Shown here one piece after another: positions 1 to 6,565 of a stretch of DNA of 64,000 nucleotides. Where the stretch lies: contig CAVOXR010000010.1 in the NCBI GenBank assembly GCA_963700475.1, forward strand, positions 167,332 to 231,331, in the 5' to 3' direction. The number at the start of each line of letters is the position of its first letter. Position 1 is the first letter of the stretch. The notes under the pieces were generated by a model. That model was given only the letters and a program-made list of their open reading frames with translations. It was not told the origin of the DNA and searched no databases. A program made the position numbers and the translations under genes. This stretch comes from Prado023 sp963700475. GTDB lineage: Bacteria; Actinomycetota; Actinomycetes; S36-B12; CAIYMF01.

Positions 1-472
1 AGCACCAGAGCCGCTGCGTGCCCCACAGCGCCATCGGGATCAAGGGCACACCGGCCTCGTCGGCCATCCGGACCGCACCGGTCTTGAAGGCCTTCGGCTC
101 GAAGGACCGGCTCATCGTGGCCTCGGGGAACACGCCGACGACCTCCCCCGACTGCAGGGACTCCACAGCGTGCGAGTAGCTGGCAGCACCTGCCTTCCGG
201 TCGACCGGGATGTGCTTCATGCTGCGCATGATCGGCCCGCCGACCGGGTGGCGGAACACCGACTCCTTGGCCATGAACCGGACGAGGCGGTCCGAGGGCC
301 GGGCCGCGTATCCAGCGAAGATGAAGTCCAGGTAGCTCACGTGGCTGCTGGCAAGGACGGCCCCGCCCTTGCGGGGCAGGTGCTCACCCCCGTGGACCCG
401 CACCTTGAGCCCCAGGGTGGCGAAGGCGCCGTAGCCGACGAGCAGGACGGGCGGGTAGACGAGGTCAGCCAT
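1..472 (-). CDS. 1-acylglycerol-3-phosphate acyltransferase (PlsC family), 3' end outside window
   Basis: The minus-strand frame opens with ATG at 472 and runs off the left edge, so about 157 N-terminal residues are present. Residues 44-49 form the HX4D acyltransferase motif (HVSYLD) and residues 115-121 read FPEATMS, a variant of the family's FPEGTRS glycerophosphate-binding block. Family members move an acyl chain onto lysophosphatidic acid at the inner membrane during phospholipid synthesis. It starts 68 bases after the sensor-kinase gene ends on the same strand and may be the last gene of that transcript. The exact acyl acceptor cannot be read from the sequence. Confidence 0.85.
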   Translation of the reverse strand, partial: MADLVYPPVLLVGYGAFATLGLKVRVHGGEHLPRKGGAVLASSHVSYLDFIFAGYAARPSDRLVRFMAKESVFRHPVGGPIMRSMKHIPVDRKAGAASYSHAVESLQSGEVVGVFPEATMSRSFEPKAFKTGAVRMADEAGVPLIPMALWGTQRLWC

Positions 473-540
473 CCCGACAGCCTAGGTCGGACAGCCGTGC
501 GTTGCCGGACCCGGACGACGGACGTGACGCCAGGGTGCGG

Positions 541-1824
541 TCAGCCCCGACCCAGCACGAGCACCACGCGGGCGCCCCCGAGTGGACCGGTGCCGCGCTC
601 CAGCCTGCCGCCGGAGGCGTGGGCCAGGCGCTCTGCGATCGCGAGCCCGAGGCTGGTGGATCCCGTGCGCTCGCCGGGCTCGCCCTGGGGGTCAAGGCCC
701 GGACCGGCGTCCTCGACGCTGACCTCGACCCGACCCTCAGTGTCCTCCCGCACGGCCAGTCGCAGGGCCACACCCTCATCGGTGTGCACGAACACGTTCT
801 GCAGCAGGATGTCGACGGCGGTCGTGAGGTCGTACTCGGTGAGGCGGACCGGAAGCGGTCCGGCCCCGGTGCCCTCGACCTGCATGTCGCGGCCCTGGTA
901 CTCGGCCAGGACCGCCCAGAAGGCCGCCCGGTCTGCGACGACCGCCGCGGCGTCACAGGACGCGTGCAGGCCCTCACGGCTGGTCCGACGGGCGCTGGTG
1001 ATGATCTCGTCCGTGGTGCGCTGCAGGGTCAGGACGTCGTCGTTGAGGCGTTGGCGCACGACCGGATCGGCGACCGCATCGACGTCCGCAGCCAGGACCG
1101 TCAGGGGGGTGCGCAACTGGTGTGCCAGCTCGGCGGCCGCGGCACGCTCCTCCTCCAGCAGCTCCTGGACCCGCGCAGCGAGCCGGTTCAGGGCCACGCC
1201 GACGTCATCCACCTCCGGGATCCGCGACGGCTCGACCCGCGCCGTGAGGTCTCCGGCGGCCATGACATCGGCGGTGGCGGCAAGCGACCTGATGGGAGCT
1301 GCGGTGCGCCGCGCCAGCTGCCAGGCGGCCAGGCCGGCCCCGACGAGGAGCAGCGCGCAGAGGCCCGCGAGCGCGAGCAACCGCGGCTCGAGACCCTCGT
1401 GCATCTGGTCCGGGCTGGCCACGGCGAGCACGACTCCGACCTGGTCGTCGAAGGCGGCCGGTGCCGCCGAGTAGCCGGCGCTGCCGGTGTCGACGCTGGC
1501 GGCGTTCCCGCCCTTGGCCGAGGCCACCACCCCCGCGGCCTCCGCGGGCACCGGCCCACCCACCACCGTGCCGTCGGGGTACACCAGGATCACCTCACCG
1601 GGCTCCCCCGGGAGCTTGATGACCGGAGCCGATCCCTTCTCGTCCTCCTTCCCACCGGTGGCCGCCGACTCCCAGGCGTCGGCCAGTGACCGGGCCTCGT
1701 CGGCGAGCGTCGACAACGCGCTGCCCCGCACGAGATCACGGGCCGACAGGGCGAGCGGGATCACGAGCACTGTCGCTGCGACCGTGACCACCAGCAGCGC
1801 GAACGTGACCAGGCGCCGGTACAT
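541..1824 (-). CDS. HAMP-domain sensor histidine kinase of the electron-transfer operon
   Basis: This is a 427-residue membrane kinase. A first membrane helix (about 6-27), an extracytoplasmic loop (about 28-145) and a second helix (about 147-170) are followed by HAMP, an H-box with AHQLRTP (His235), an N-box around VDILLQNVFVHTDEG and the ATP-lid motifs DAGPGL and GLAIAERL. I start it at ATG 1824 because this overlaps the response-regulator stop by one base (TGATG), which implies coupled translation. A longer in-frame start would run into the regulator. The cognate partner is the upstream OmpR-type regulator. Its position behind redox genes suggests it senses an envelope or redox signal, which is inference. 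Confidence 0.93.
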   Translation of the reverse strand: MYRRLVTFALLVVTVAATVLVIPLALSARDLVRGSALSTLADEARSLADAWESAATGGKEDEKGSAPVIKLPGEPGEVILVYPDGTVVGGPVPAEAAGVVASAKGGNAASVDTGSAGYSAAPAAFDDQVGVVLAVASPDQMHEGLEPRLLALAGLCALLLVGAGLAAWQLARRTAAPIRSLAATADVMAAGDLTARVEPSRIPEVDDVGVALNRLAARVQELLEEERAAAAELAHQLRTPLTVLAADVDAVADPVVRQRLNDDVLTLQRTTDEIITSARRTSREGLHASCDAAAVVADRAAFWAVLAEYQGRDMQVEGTGAGPLPVRLTEYDLTTAVDILLQNVFVHTDEGVALRLAVREDTEGRVEVSVEDAGPGLDPQGEPGERTGSTSLGLAIAERLAHASGGRLERGTGPLGGARVVLVLGRG

Positions 1825-2528
1825 CAGTCGTCGGGGAGCGCGGCGTCGGACCGATCCTCGAGCATCACGCCGACACCGCGGTTGACGTGGATGAAGCGCG
1901 GCTCTGCCGGGGTGTCGCCGAGCTTGCGCCGCAACCACGACAGGTGCACGTCGACCGTCCGGGCTGCGTCCGTGCGCTGCCAGACCTCGCGCAGCAGCTC
2001 GCTGCGGCTGACGACCCGCCCGGGGTTCTCGGCGAGGTAGGCGAGCAGGTCGAACTCGAGCTTCGTGAGCTCCACCGGGCGGCCGTCCACCTCGGCGGTG
2101 CGCCGCGACCGGTCCACTCGCAGGCCGCCGACCCGCAAGGGGGGCTCGATGACCTGGTCGCCGCCGGCCGAGACCCGGCGAAGCACGGCGCGGATGCGGG
2201 CTTCGAGGTGCGCGGGGTCGTAGGGCTTGATCACGTAGTCGTCGGCGCCGGCGTCGAGCAGGCGGACGATCAGCCCCTCATCGTCGCGAGCCGTGGCCAC
2301 GATCACGGGGACCTCGCTCACGGAGCGGATCATCCCGAGCAGCCGCTCGCCGTCCACGTCGGGCAGGCCGAGGTCCAGCACGACGGCGTCCGGGGATCCC
2401 GTGAGCATCGACTGCAGGCCGTCCAGGCCGGTGCCCGCGGAGTCCACGGCATGGCCTCGGCTGTGCAGCGCGCGCACGACGGCCGTGCGGATCCCCGCGT
2501 CGTCCTCGATCAGCAGAACATGGGCCAC
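1824..2528 (-). CDS. OmpR/PhoB-family response regulator
   Basis: The 234-residue protein has a receiver domain with acidic pocket EDD (8-10), phospho-acceptor Asp52 in VVLDLGLPDVDG and Lys101. It is followed by a winged-helix output domain (about 130-225) with the usual recognition-helix region VDVHLSWLRRKLG. It begins 9 bases after the ferredoxin gene and is coupled to the kinase. The family binds tandem half-sites about 11 bp apart; a GTCAAG-N5-GTCAAG repeat upstream of the operon (6016-6032) is a good candidate target. The C-terminal wing reads GVGVML where the common form is GVGYRL. Confidence 0.95.
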   Translation of the reverse strand: MAHVLLIEDDAGIRTAVVRALHSRGHAVDSAGTGLDGLQSMLTGSPDAVVLDLGLPDVDGERLLGMIRSVSEVPVIVATARDDEGLIVRLLDAGADDYVIKPYDPAHLEARIRAVLRRVSAGGDQVIEPPLRVGGLRVDRSRRTAEVDGRPVELTKLEFDLLAYLAENPGRVVSRSELLREVWQRTDAARTVDVHLSWLRRKLGDTPAEPRFIHVNRGVGVMLEDRSDAALPDD

Positions 2529-2537
2529 AGCGCGAGC

Positions 2538-2792
2538 CTAGGGCCTCGCCCGACGCTCGAGTCGCAGTGCTGCCGCGGGGCACATGGCCACGGCGAGCTT
2601 GGCCGCGCGCACCAACGAGTCCGGGATGGCCTCACCACGGGTCGTGACCCCGATCGGATAGCCCCAGCTGTCCAGGTCGATGCGCTCCCCGAGCGCGGCC
2701 GCACACACCCCGTGGCCCGCGCACCGCTCCCAGTCGACAGACAGGACGCGGCTGCCTGTGTGGGCACCACGCGTCGGCGATGTCGTGGTCAT
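2538..2792 (-). CDS. 3Fe-4S-type ferredoxin
   Basis: An 84-residue protein with three cluster cysteines: Cys24 and Cys30 in CAGHGVC and Cys71 in MCP. A His takes the place where a four-cysteine ferredoxin would have its second Cys. This is the pattern of actinobacterial single-cluster [3Fe-4S] ferredoxins, which carry one electron to oxidoreductases. ATG 2792 overlaps the preceding NuoF-like stop by four bases (ATGA). Its place right after the NADH-binding module suggests it takes electrons from that subunit, but the acceptor is not shown by sequence. Confidence 0.9.
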   Translation of the reverse strand: MTTTSPTRGAHTGSRVLSVDWERCAGHGVCAAALGERIDLDSWGYPIGVTTRGEAIPDSLVRAAKLAVAMCPAAALRLERRARP

Positions 2793-4051
2793 CGGTCCTC
2801 CCCGATCAGGTCCAGTGCGCTGCGCAGGGCCGCCACAGCCGCGGACGGGTGGGCGCAGATCCCACGGCCGTCGACCTGCGCCATCAGGCCCTCGATCTCC
2901 TGCCGACTGCTGAGGCCCTCGCTGGCGCCGGCAATGCTGCCCGCCACCGCCGGAAGTCCCCGCCAACACGGGCCGCACTGTCCCGCGGTTCCCTCGGCGA
3001 GCTCGCGGGCAATGCCGGCCAGCGCGTCCCACACGGGCATGTCCTCGGGGATCCAGACGAACGCACCCGCTCCCCAGCGCCCACCCAGCTCGGACAGCGC
3101 ATCCCGCGTGAGCTCGGTCCCGGCGGTGAGCCCATCCCACGGGACCCAGCGCCCGTGCCAGCCGCCGGCGATCATGACTCCGGGGGCACCGACCAACCCA
3201 CCGGCCGCACCGGCAAGGTCGGCCAGCGTGCTGCTCTCCGGCAGCTCGACGACACCCGGGTCGCGCACGGCACCGGAGGCGCTGGCGAGCGCGGAGCGTT
3301 CGGCAACACCACGCCCCGCCAGCGCCATCCGGGCGAACGTCTCAGCGTTGCTGAGCATCACGTGGGAGCGCCGGCGCGCCACACCGGTGCGGATCGACGG
3401 CGGACGGCCGAGGTCGGCCGGCAGGGCCGGACCGCCGGTGATCGCCCGGATCACGGCGGTCGCCTCACCTGCGACGAACGTCGCGGGGCCGATCGACAGC
3501 TCGATCGGGACGCCGTCCCGGCGCTCTGCCAGGGCGATCCGCAGGGCGATCGCCAGGTCCGGGCGGTCGGCGCTGATCCGCACGATGACCCGCGGCGCCC
3601 CAAGGGCGCGGGCGGCGGTGACGGCGCCGTCGAGGACGAGGTGCGGGACATGGCCGAGAAGGGCACCGTCCTTGCCGCTGGCCGTCTCCCCCTCCGCTCC
3701 GTTGACGATCACGTGCGAGACGCGCGATCCGGCCAGCGACTCCAGCTTGCGATCGGTCGGGAACGCCGCACCGCCGGCACCGACGACCTGCTGGGCGGCC
3801 ACCCGGGCGATGAGGTCGTCGAGGCCAAGCACGGGCCCAGTCCCCCAGCGACGCAGGTGTGCGAGCAGGTTCACGGGGCGTCCGGGCTCCACTCCGGCCA
3901 GGAGCAGGGTGCCGGGGGCGAGCAGTTCCCTGGGGAGTCGGCCGGGGAGCCGCCCCGGAAGGGCCAAGCCGGGCAGCCCCGGGGCCGGTCGGGTACCCGC
4001 CGTCGGCACGGCCCAGGCCCCGGCGGTCGCGCGGGTCAGGTACTCGGTCAT
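2789..4051 (-). CDS. NuoF-like NADH-binding iron-sulfur oxidoreductase subunit
   Basis: A 420-residue relative of complex I NuoF and soluble NADH dehydrogenases. A central glycine-rich FMN/NADH region includes GAGGAAFPTDRK and NGAEGE, and a C-terminal iron-sulfur domain carries GQCGPCWRG and GICAH. Canonical NuoF has CGxCxPC plus a distant Cys; here the first position is Ala356, leaving Cys359, Cys362 and Cys399. It is probably an electron entry point from NADH to the neighbouring ferredoxin and cytochrome. There are four-base overlaps at both ends (ATGA), so it is fully embedded in the operon. No other complex I genes are nearby, so it is not part of a nuo operon. Confidence 0.85.
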   Translation of the reverse strand: MTEYLTRATAGAWAVPTAGTRPAPGLPGLALPGRLPGRLPRELLAPGTLLLAGVEPGRPVNLLAHLRRWGTGPVLGLDDLIARVAAQQVVGAGGAAFPTDRKLESLAGSRVSHVIVNGAEGETASGKDGALLGHVPHLVLDGAVTAARALGAPRVIVRISADRPDLAIALRIALAERRDGVPIELSIGPATFVAGEATAVIRAITGGPALPADLGRPPSIRTGVARRRSHVMLSNAETFARMALAGRGVAERSALASASGAVRDPGVVELPESSTLADLAGAAGGLVGAPGVMIAGGWHGRWVPWDGLTAGTELTRDALSELGGRWGAGAFVWIPEDMPVWDALAGIARELAEGTAGQCGPCWRGLPAVAGSIAGASEGLSSRQEIEGLMAQVDGRGICAHPSAAVAALRSALDLIGEDR

Positions 4052-4608
4052 CGCACTGCCCCCGCCTCGGCCAGTTGGGGCCGCACGGCCGGAACACTCC
4101 GTGGCCGGACGAGGACCCGGATCGACAGACCCATCAGGACGGCCGCGGCGCTGACCATGGCCACGGCCCGCATGACCGCCCCATCGCTGCCGACGAGCAG
4201 TCCGTGCCCCACGGCCAGTGCCCACACCGGGTAGGCCAGGAGATGGGCGCGGCGCCACACCCGCGGGGTGCGAATCCGGGTGGCTGTCGTGACCAGGACG
4301 ACGATCAGCAGGTCCACGGCCAGCGCGCCGAGGGCAACGCCCCAGCGTTCCCAACCGGCGACGCCGGGCAGAAGGGCAGCGGGCCAGTCAAGGACGATCC
4401 ACTTGTCCAGCAGCGCCAGGATGATGTGCGCGACGATGAGCACCGTCCCGGCGACAGAGGCCGCCCGGTGCACGCTGATGCTCGACAGCCGCGCGGTCGG
4501 GCGAAGGCGCGGACCGATCAACCCGAGCACGACCGACACCGTCAGCAGGCCCACAGCGACCAGCCCGCTGGAGCGCATGACGAACCATGTCCACGGCACC
4601 TCGTTCAT
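4048..4608 (-). CDS. Ferric-reductase-like transmembrane cytochrome b
   Basis: A 186-residue integral membrane protein with about five helices. Two histidine pairs, His47/His61 and His122/His135, are spaced 13-14 residues apart in two helices, the usual arrangement for two stacked b hemes in the ferric reductase/NOX/YedZ superfamily. It lacks the FAD and NADPH domains of full ferric reductases, so electrons must come from partner proteins, plausibly the NuoF-like subunit and ferredoxin encoded next. ATG 4608 overlaps the ApbE stop by four bases. The terminal acceptor is unknown. Confidence 0.85.
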   Translation of the reverse strand: MNEVPWTWFVMRSSGLVAVGLLTVSVVLGLIGPRLRPTARLSSISVHRAASVAGTVLIVAHIILALLDKWIVLDWPAALLPGVAGWERWGVALGALAVDLLIVVLVTTATRIRTPRVWRRAHLLAYPVWALAVGHGLLVGSDGAVMRAVAMVSAAAVLMGLSIRVLVRPRSVPAVRPQLAEAGAVR

Positions 4609-5531
4609 GCTGCCTCCTCCATCTCGGGCCACTGACCCACTGTCTGCGCGGTTGCCCGCCCTGATCCCGACCATCGCGTGAAGAGCCCGTGCAGCCCCCG
4701 TTCGGCGAACCATGCAGGGGCCTCGCCATCCAGGAGCATCCCTGCCGTGGCAGCCACATTGGCGGCCGTTGCGCTGGCCGCCAGAGCGGAGACCGCCCAC
4801 CAGCCGGTGTCGGCGCTGCGCCCCGTCCGCGGGTCGATCAGGTGGTGGGCTGGGCCGGCCGTCGTCAACCACCGTCTGCGGCCCTGACCGCTGGTCGCGA
4901 GCCCTCCATCGGTGATCCCGATCGCGCGCTCAGTCAGCCCTGGGACCTCGTGGTCCGCGCTGACGACCAGGCCCGGGGCCGCGGCGATGACCCGCAGGTC
5001 GCCTCCCATGTTGGCGATCACGTCGATCCCGAGCTCGTCGGCGATCCGCTCGGCGACCTCGTCGGCCAACCAGGCCTTGGCCGTCGCCCCGAGGTCGAGG
5101 GCGATTCCGGAAGGGATGCGCACCCGTCCAGCGGAGACCTCAACATCGCGCCACGAACCCACGGACGCGTCGACCGGGACCGCCACATCCAGGACCGCGA
5201 GGTCACCGGCAGCCCACGAGCGGTACCCGGCGGCATCAACCTGGCGGCCCAGGCACGGGTCGACGAGGCCGCCCGTCGACTCGGCGGCCGCCAGCGCCAC
5301 CTCGACGAGTTCGACGAGCAGCGAGCTGGCCGGGACCCACGTCCCGTGCGCGCGGTTGACGCCGGAGATCTCCGAGTCCGCGCGGAACCGGCTGGCCACC
5401 TGCTCGAGGCGGGTGACCTCGTCGATGAGGATCTGCGCTGCCGAACGGACAGCGGCCGGATCCGCGGAGCCCGGCAGGGTGACGGCAAGCGTCGTCCGCC
5501 AACGCTGCTCCACGATCTCGATGATGCTCAT
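4605..5531 (-). CDS. apbE: FAD:protein FMN transferase (ApbE)
   Basis: A 308-residue ApbE-family protein. It shows the N-terminal region FRADSEISGVNR, the central LDLGATAKAWLADEVAE block, and C-terminal HLIDPRTGRSA with metal-binding TAANVAATA. The family uses FAD to attach FMN covalently to a Ser or Thr of exported electron-transfer proteins. No signal peptide is obvious at this start. It overlaps its neighbours by four bases on both sides. Oddly, none of the operon products shows an FMN-binding domain with the usual S/T-G-A-T target, so its substrate may be encoded elsewhere or be atypical. Confidence 0.93.
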   Translation of the reverse strand: MSIIEIVEQRWRTTLAVTLPGSADPAAVRSAAQILIDEVTRLEQVASRFRADSEISGVNRAHGTWVPASSLLVELVEVALAAAESTGGLVDPCLGRQVDAAGYRSWAAGDLAVLDVAVPVDASVGSWRDVEVSAGRVRIPSGIALDLGATAKAWLADEVAERIADELGIDVIANMGGDLRVIAAAPGLVVSADHEVPGLTERAIGITDGGLATSGQGRRRWLTTAGPAHHLIDPRTGRSADTGWWAVSALAASATAANVAATAGMLLDGEAPAWFAERGLHGLFTRWSGSGRATAQTVGQWPEMEEAA

Positions 5532-5968
5532 GAGGTCTTCGACGTGGCCTTCGGGGCGCTCGCCACGGGCTTCGGCGCGGCAGGCGCGGGCGCGACCACC
5601 CGCCGTGAGGGCCGTGGCTTGGGCGCGGAGCGGACAGCACGCTTCTGGGGGGCAGACTTGGCCTGGGGCGCCTGGACTCGGGCCGCGCCCTGCGTGGAGG
5701 GGACCCGGACGTAGACCTTGCGGTGCACGACGACGGGCTTGGGTGTGACGTGGCGTTCCTTGATCCGCGTGACGATGACAGCGCGCGGGATGGTGGCGTC
5801 GTTCCCCGGATCCTCGACCACCTGCGCTGCGGCCTTCAGGGCGGCCTGGTCCGACCATTGAGCCGACATGTCCGCGGCCACCACCCCGACGGTCGCACCT
5901 GCGCCCACCACCAGGGCACCACTGCTCATGACCGCGACTCCGCGCCGAACCGTATGCATTCCACTCAT
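5528..5968 (-). CDS. Small basic membrane-anchored or secreted protein, first gene of the electron-transfer operon
   Basis: I do not recognise this 146-residue protein. It has one hydrophobic N-terminal segment (about 10-32) and a short folded-looking stretch (about 35-85). A tail from about 85 to the end is rich in Pro, Ala, Lys and Arg with almost no acidic residues. It occupies the place where related operons often encode an FMN-binding protein, but no such domain is visible; only GAGAT near residue 25 vaguely recalls an ApbE target and lacks Ser/Thr before the Gly. It overlaps apbE by four bases. Its divergent neighbour encodes a similarly built but acidic protein. Confidence 0.7.
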   Translation of the reverse strand: MSGMHTVRRGVAVMSSGALVVGAGATVGVVAADMSAQWSDQAALKAAAQVVEDPGNDATIPRAVIVTRIKERHVTPKPVVVHRKVYVRVPSTQGAARVQAPQAKSAPQKRAVRSAPKPRPSRRVVAPAPAAPKPVASAPKATSKTS

Positions 5969-6015
5969 GTCCTCAATCGTCGGCGACGGTCCGACAAGGC
6001 ACGAGGGCGCGGCTC

Positions 6016-6054
6016 GTCAAGGCTGCGTCAAGCCCGGGAGGGCGCAGCCTTGAC
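6016..6054. promoter_or_regulatory. Candidate response-regulator operator: GTCAAG direct and inverted repeats
   Basis: GTCAAG occurs at 6016-6021 and again at 6027-6032, an 11 bp period typical of OmpR/PhoB-family half-sites. A perfect 12 bp inverted pair, GTCAAGGCTGCG (6016-6027) and CGCAGCCTTGAC (6043-6054), spans the same block. It lies between the divergent starts at 5968 and 6125, so it could control both. Assignment to the operon's own regulator is inference; a terminator role is unlikely because neither flanking gene ends here. Confidence 0.6.
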
Positions 6055-6124
6055 GTGCGGCTACACCCGGCACAACCCGGCCCCGGGCACAATGGGGCCA
6101 TTCAACGAGCCTCGAGGAGTACAC

Positions 6125-6547
6125 ATGCGCACCCTGATCGGATGGATGGCAGCCATGCTCGCCAGCGCCCTGCTGGGTGCCGTGGTGTACGAGAACGTCC
6201 TGAGCAAGCCGGTTCCCGCCTCCGAGCAGACGGCCAGCGTCGAGACGGTGGCCGAAGAGCCGACGCCGACACCCACCGTGTACCGGACCGAGGTCAAGAC
6301 CGTGGTCGAACCCACTCCCACCAAAACCGTCGTGGACAAGGTCGTGATCAACGAGGAGGTCGTGCAGGTCAGCCAGCCCCGGACCTCCCGGCCCGCACCT
6401 GCCAGGACGTCGGCCCCGAAGCCCAGGCCGCGGGCAACGGCTGAGCGCGAGAAGGACGAAGCCCCCGAGCTCAGCGACGACTCCGATGCCGCCGAGAAGG
6501 CCGCGAAGGAGGCCGAGGAGCCCGAGGAGCCCGAGTCCGACGACTGA
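6125..6547 (+). CDS. Small membrane-anchored protein with Pro/Thr linker and acidic tail
   Basis: A 140-residue protein I do not recognise. A hydrophobic segment (about 5-24) is followed by a Thr/Pro/Val-rich stretch (PTPTPTVYRTEVKTVVEPTPT), a basic Pro-rich patch and a tail from about residue 110 that is almost all Asp, Glu and Ala. ATG 6125 has a good ribosome site (GAGGAG, five bases upstream), and CACAAT at 6088-6093 could be its -10 box. It is transcribed away from the electron-transfer operon across a shared promoter region. The architecture suggests an extracytoplasmic protein that could pair electrostatically with the basic protein at 5528-5968; this is inference. Confidence 0.7.
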   Translation: MRTLIGWMAAMLASALLGAVVYENVLSKPVPASEQTASVETVAEEPTPTPTVYRTEVKTVVEPTPTKTVVDKVVINEEVVQVSQPRTSRPAPARTSAPKPRPRATAEREKDEAPELSDDSDAAEKAAKEAEEPEEPESDD

Positions 6548-6565
6548 GGGCCCCCTCGAGTCCCG

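Noticed and set aside
6016..6054. Terminator
   Set aside because: No gene ends near it; both neighbours start here, so an operator is more sensible.
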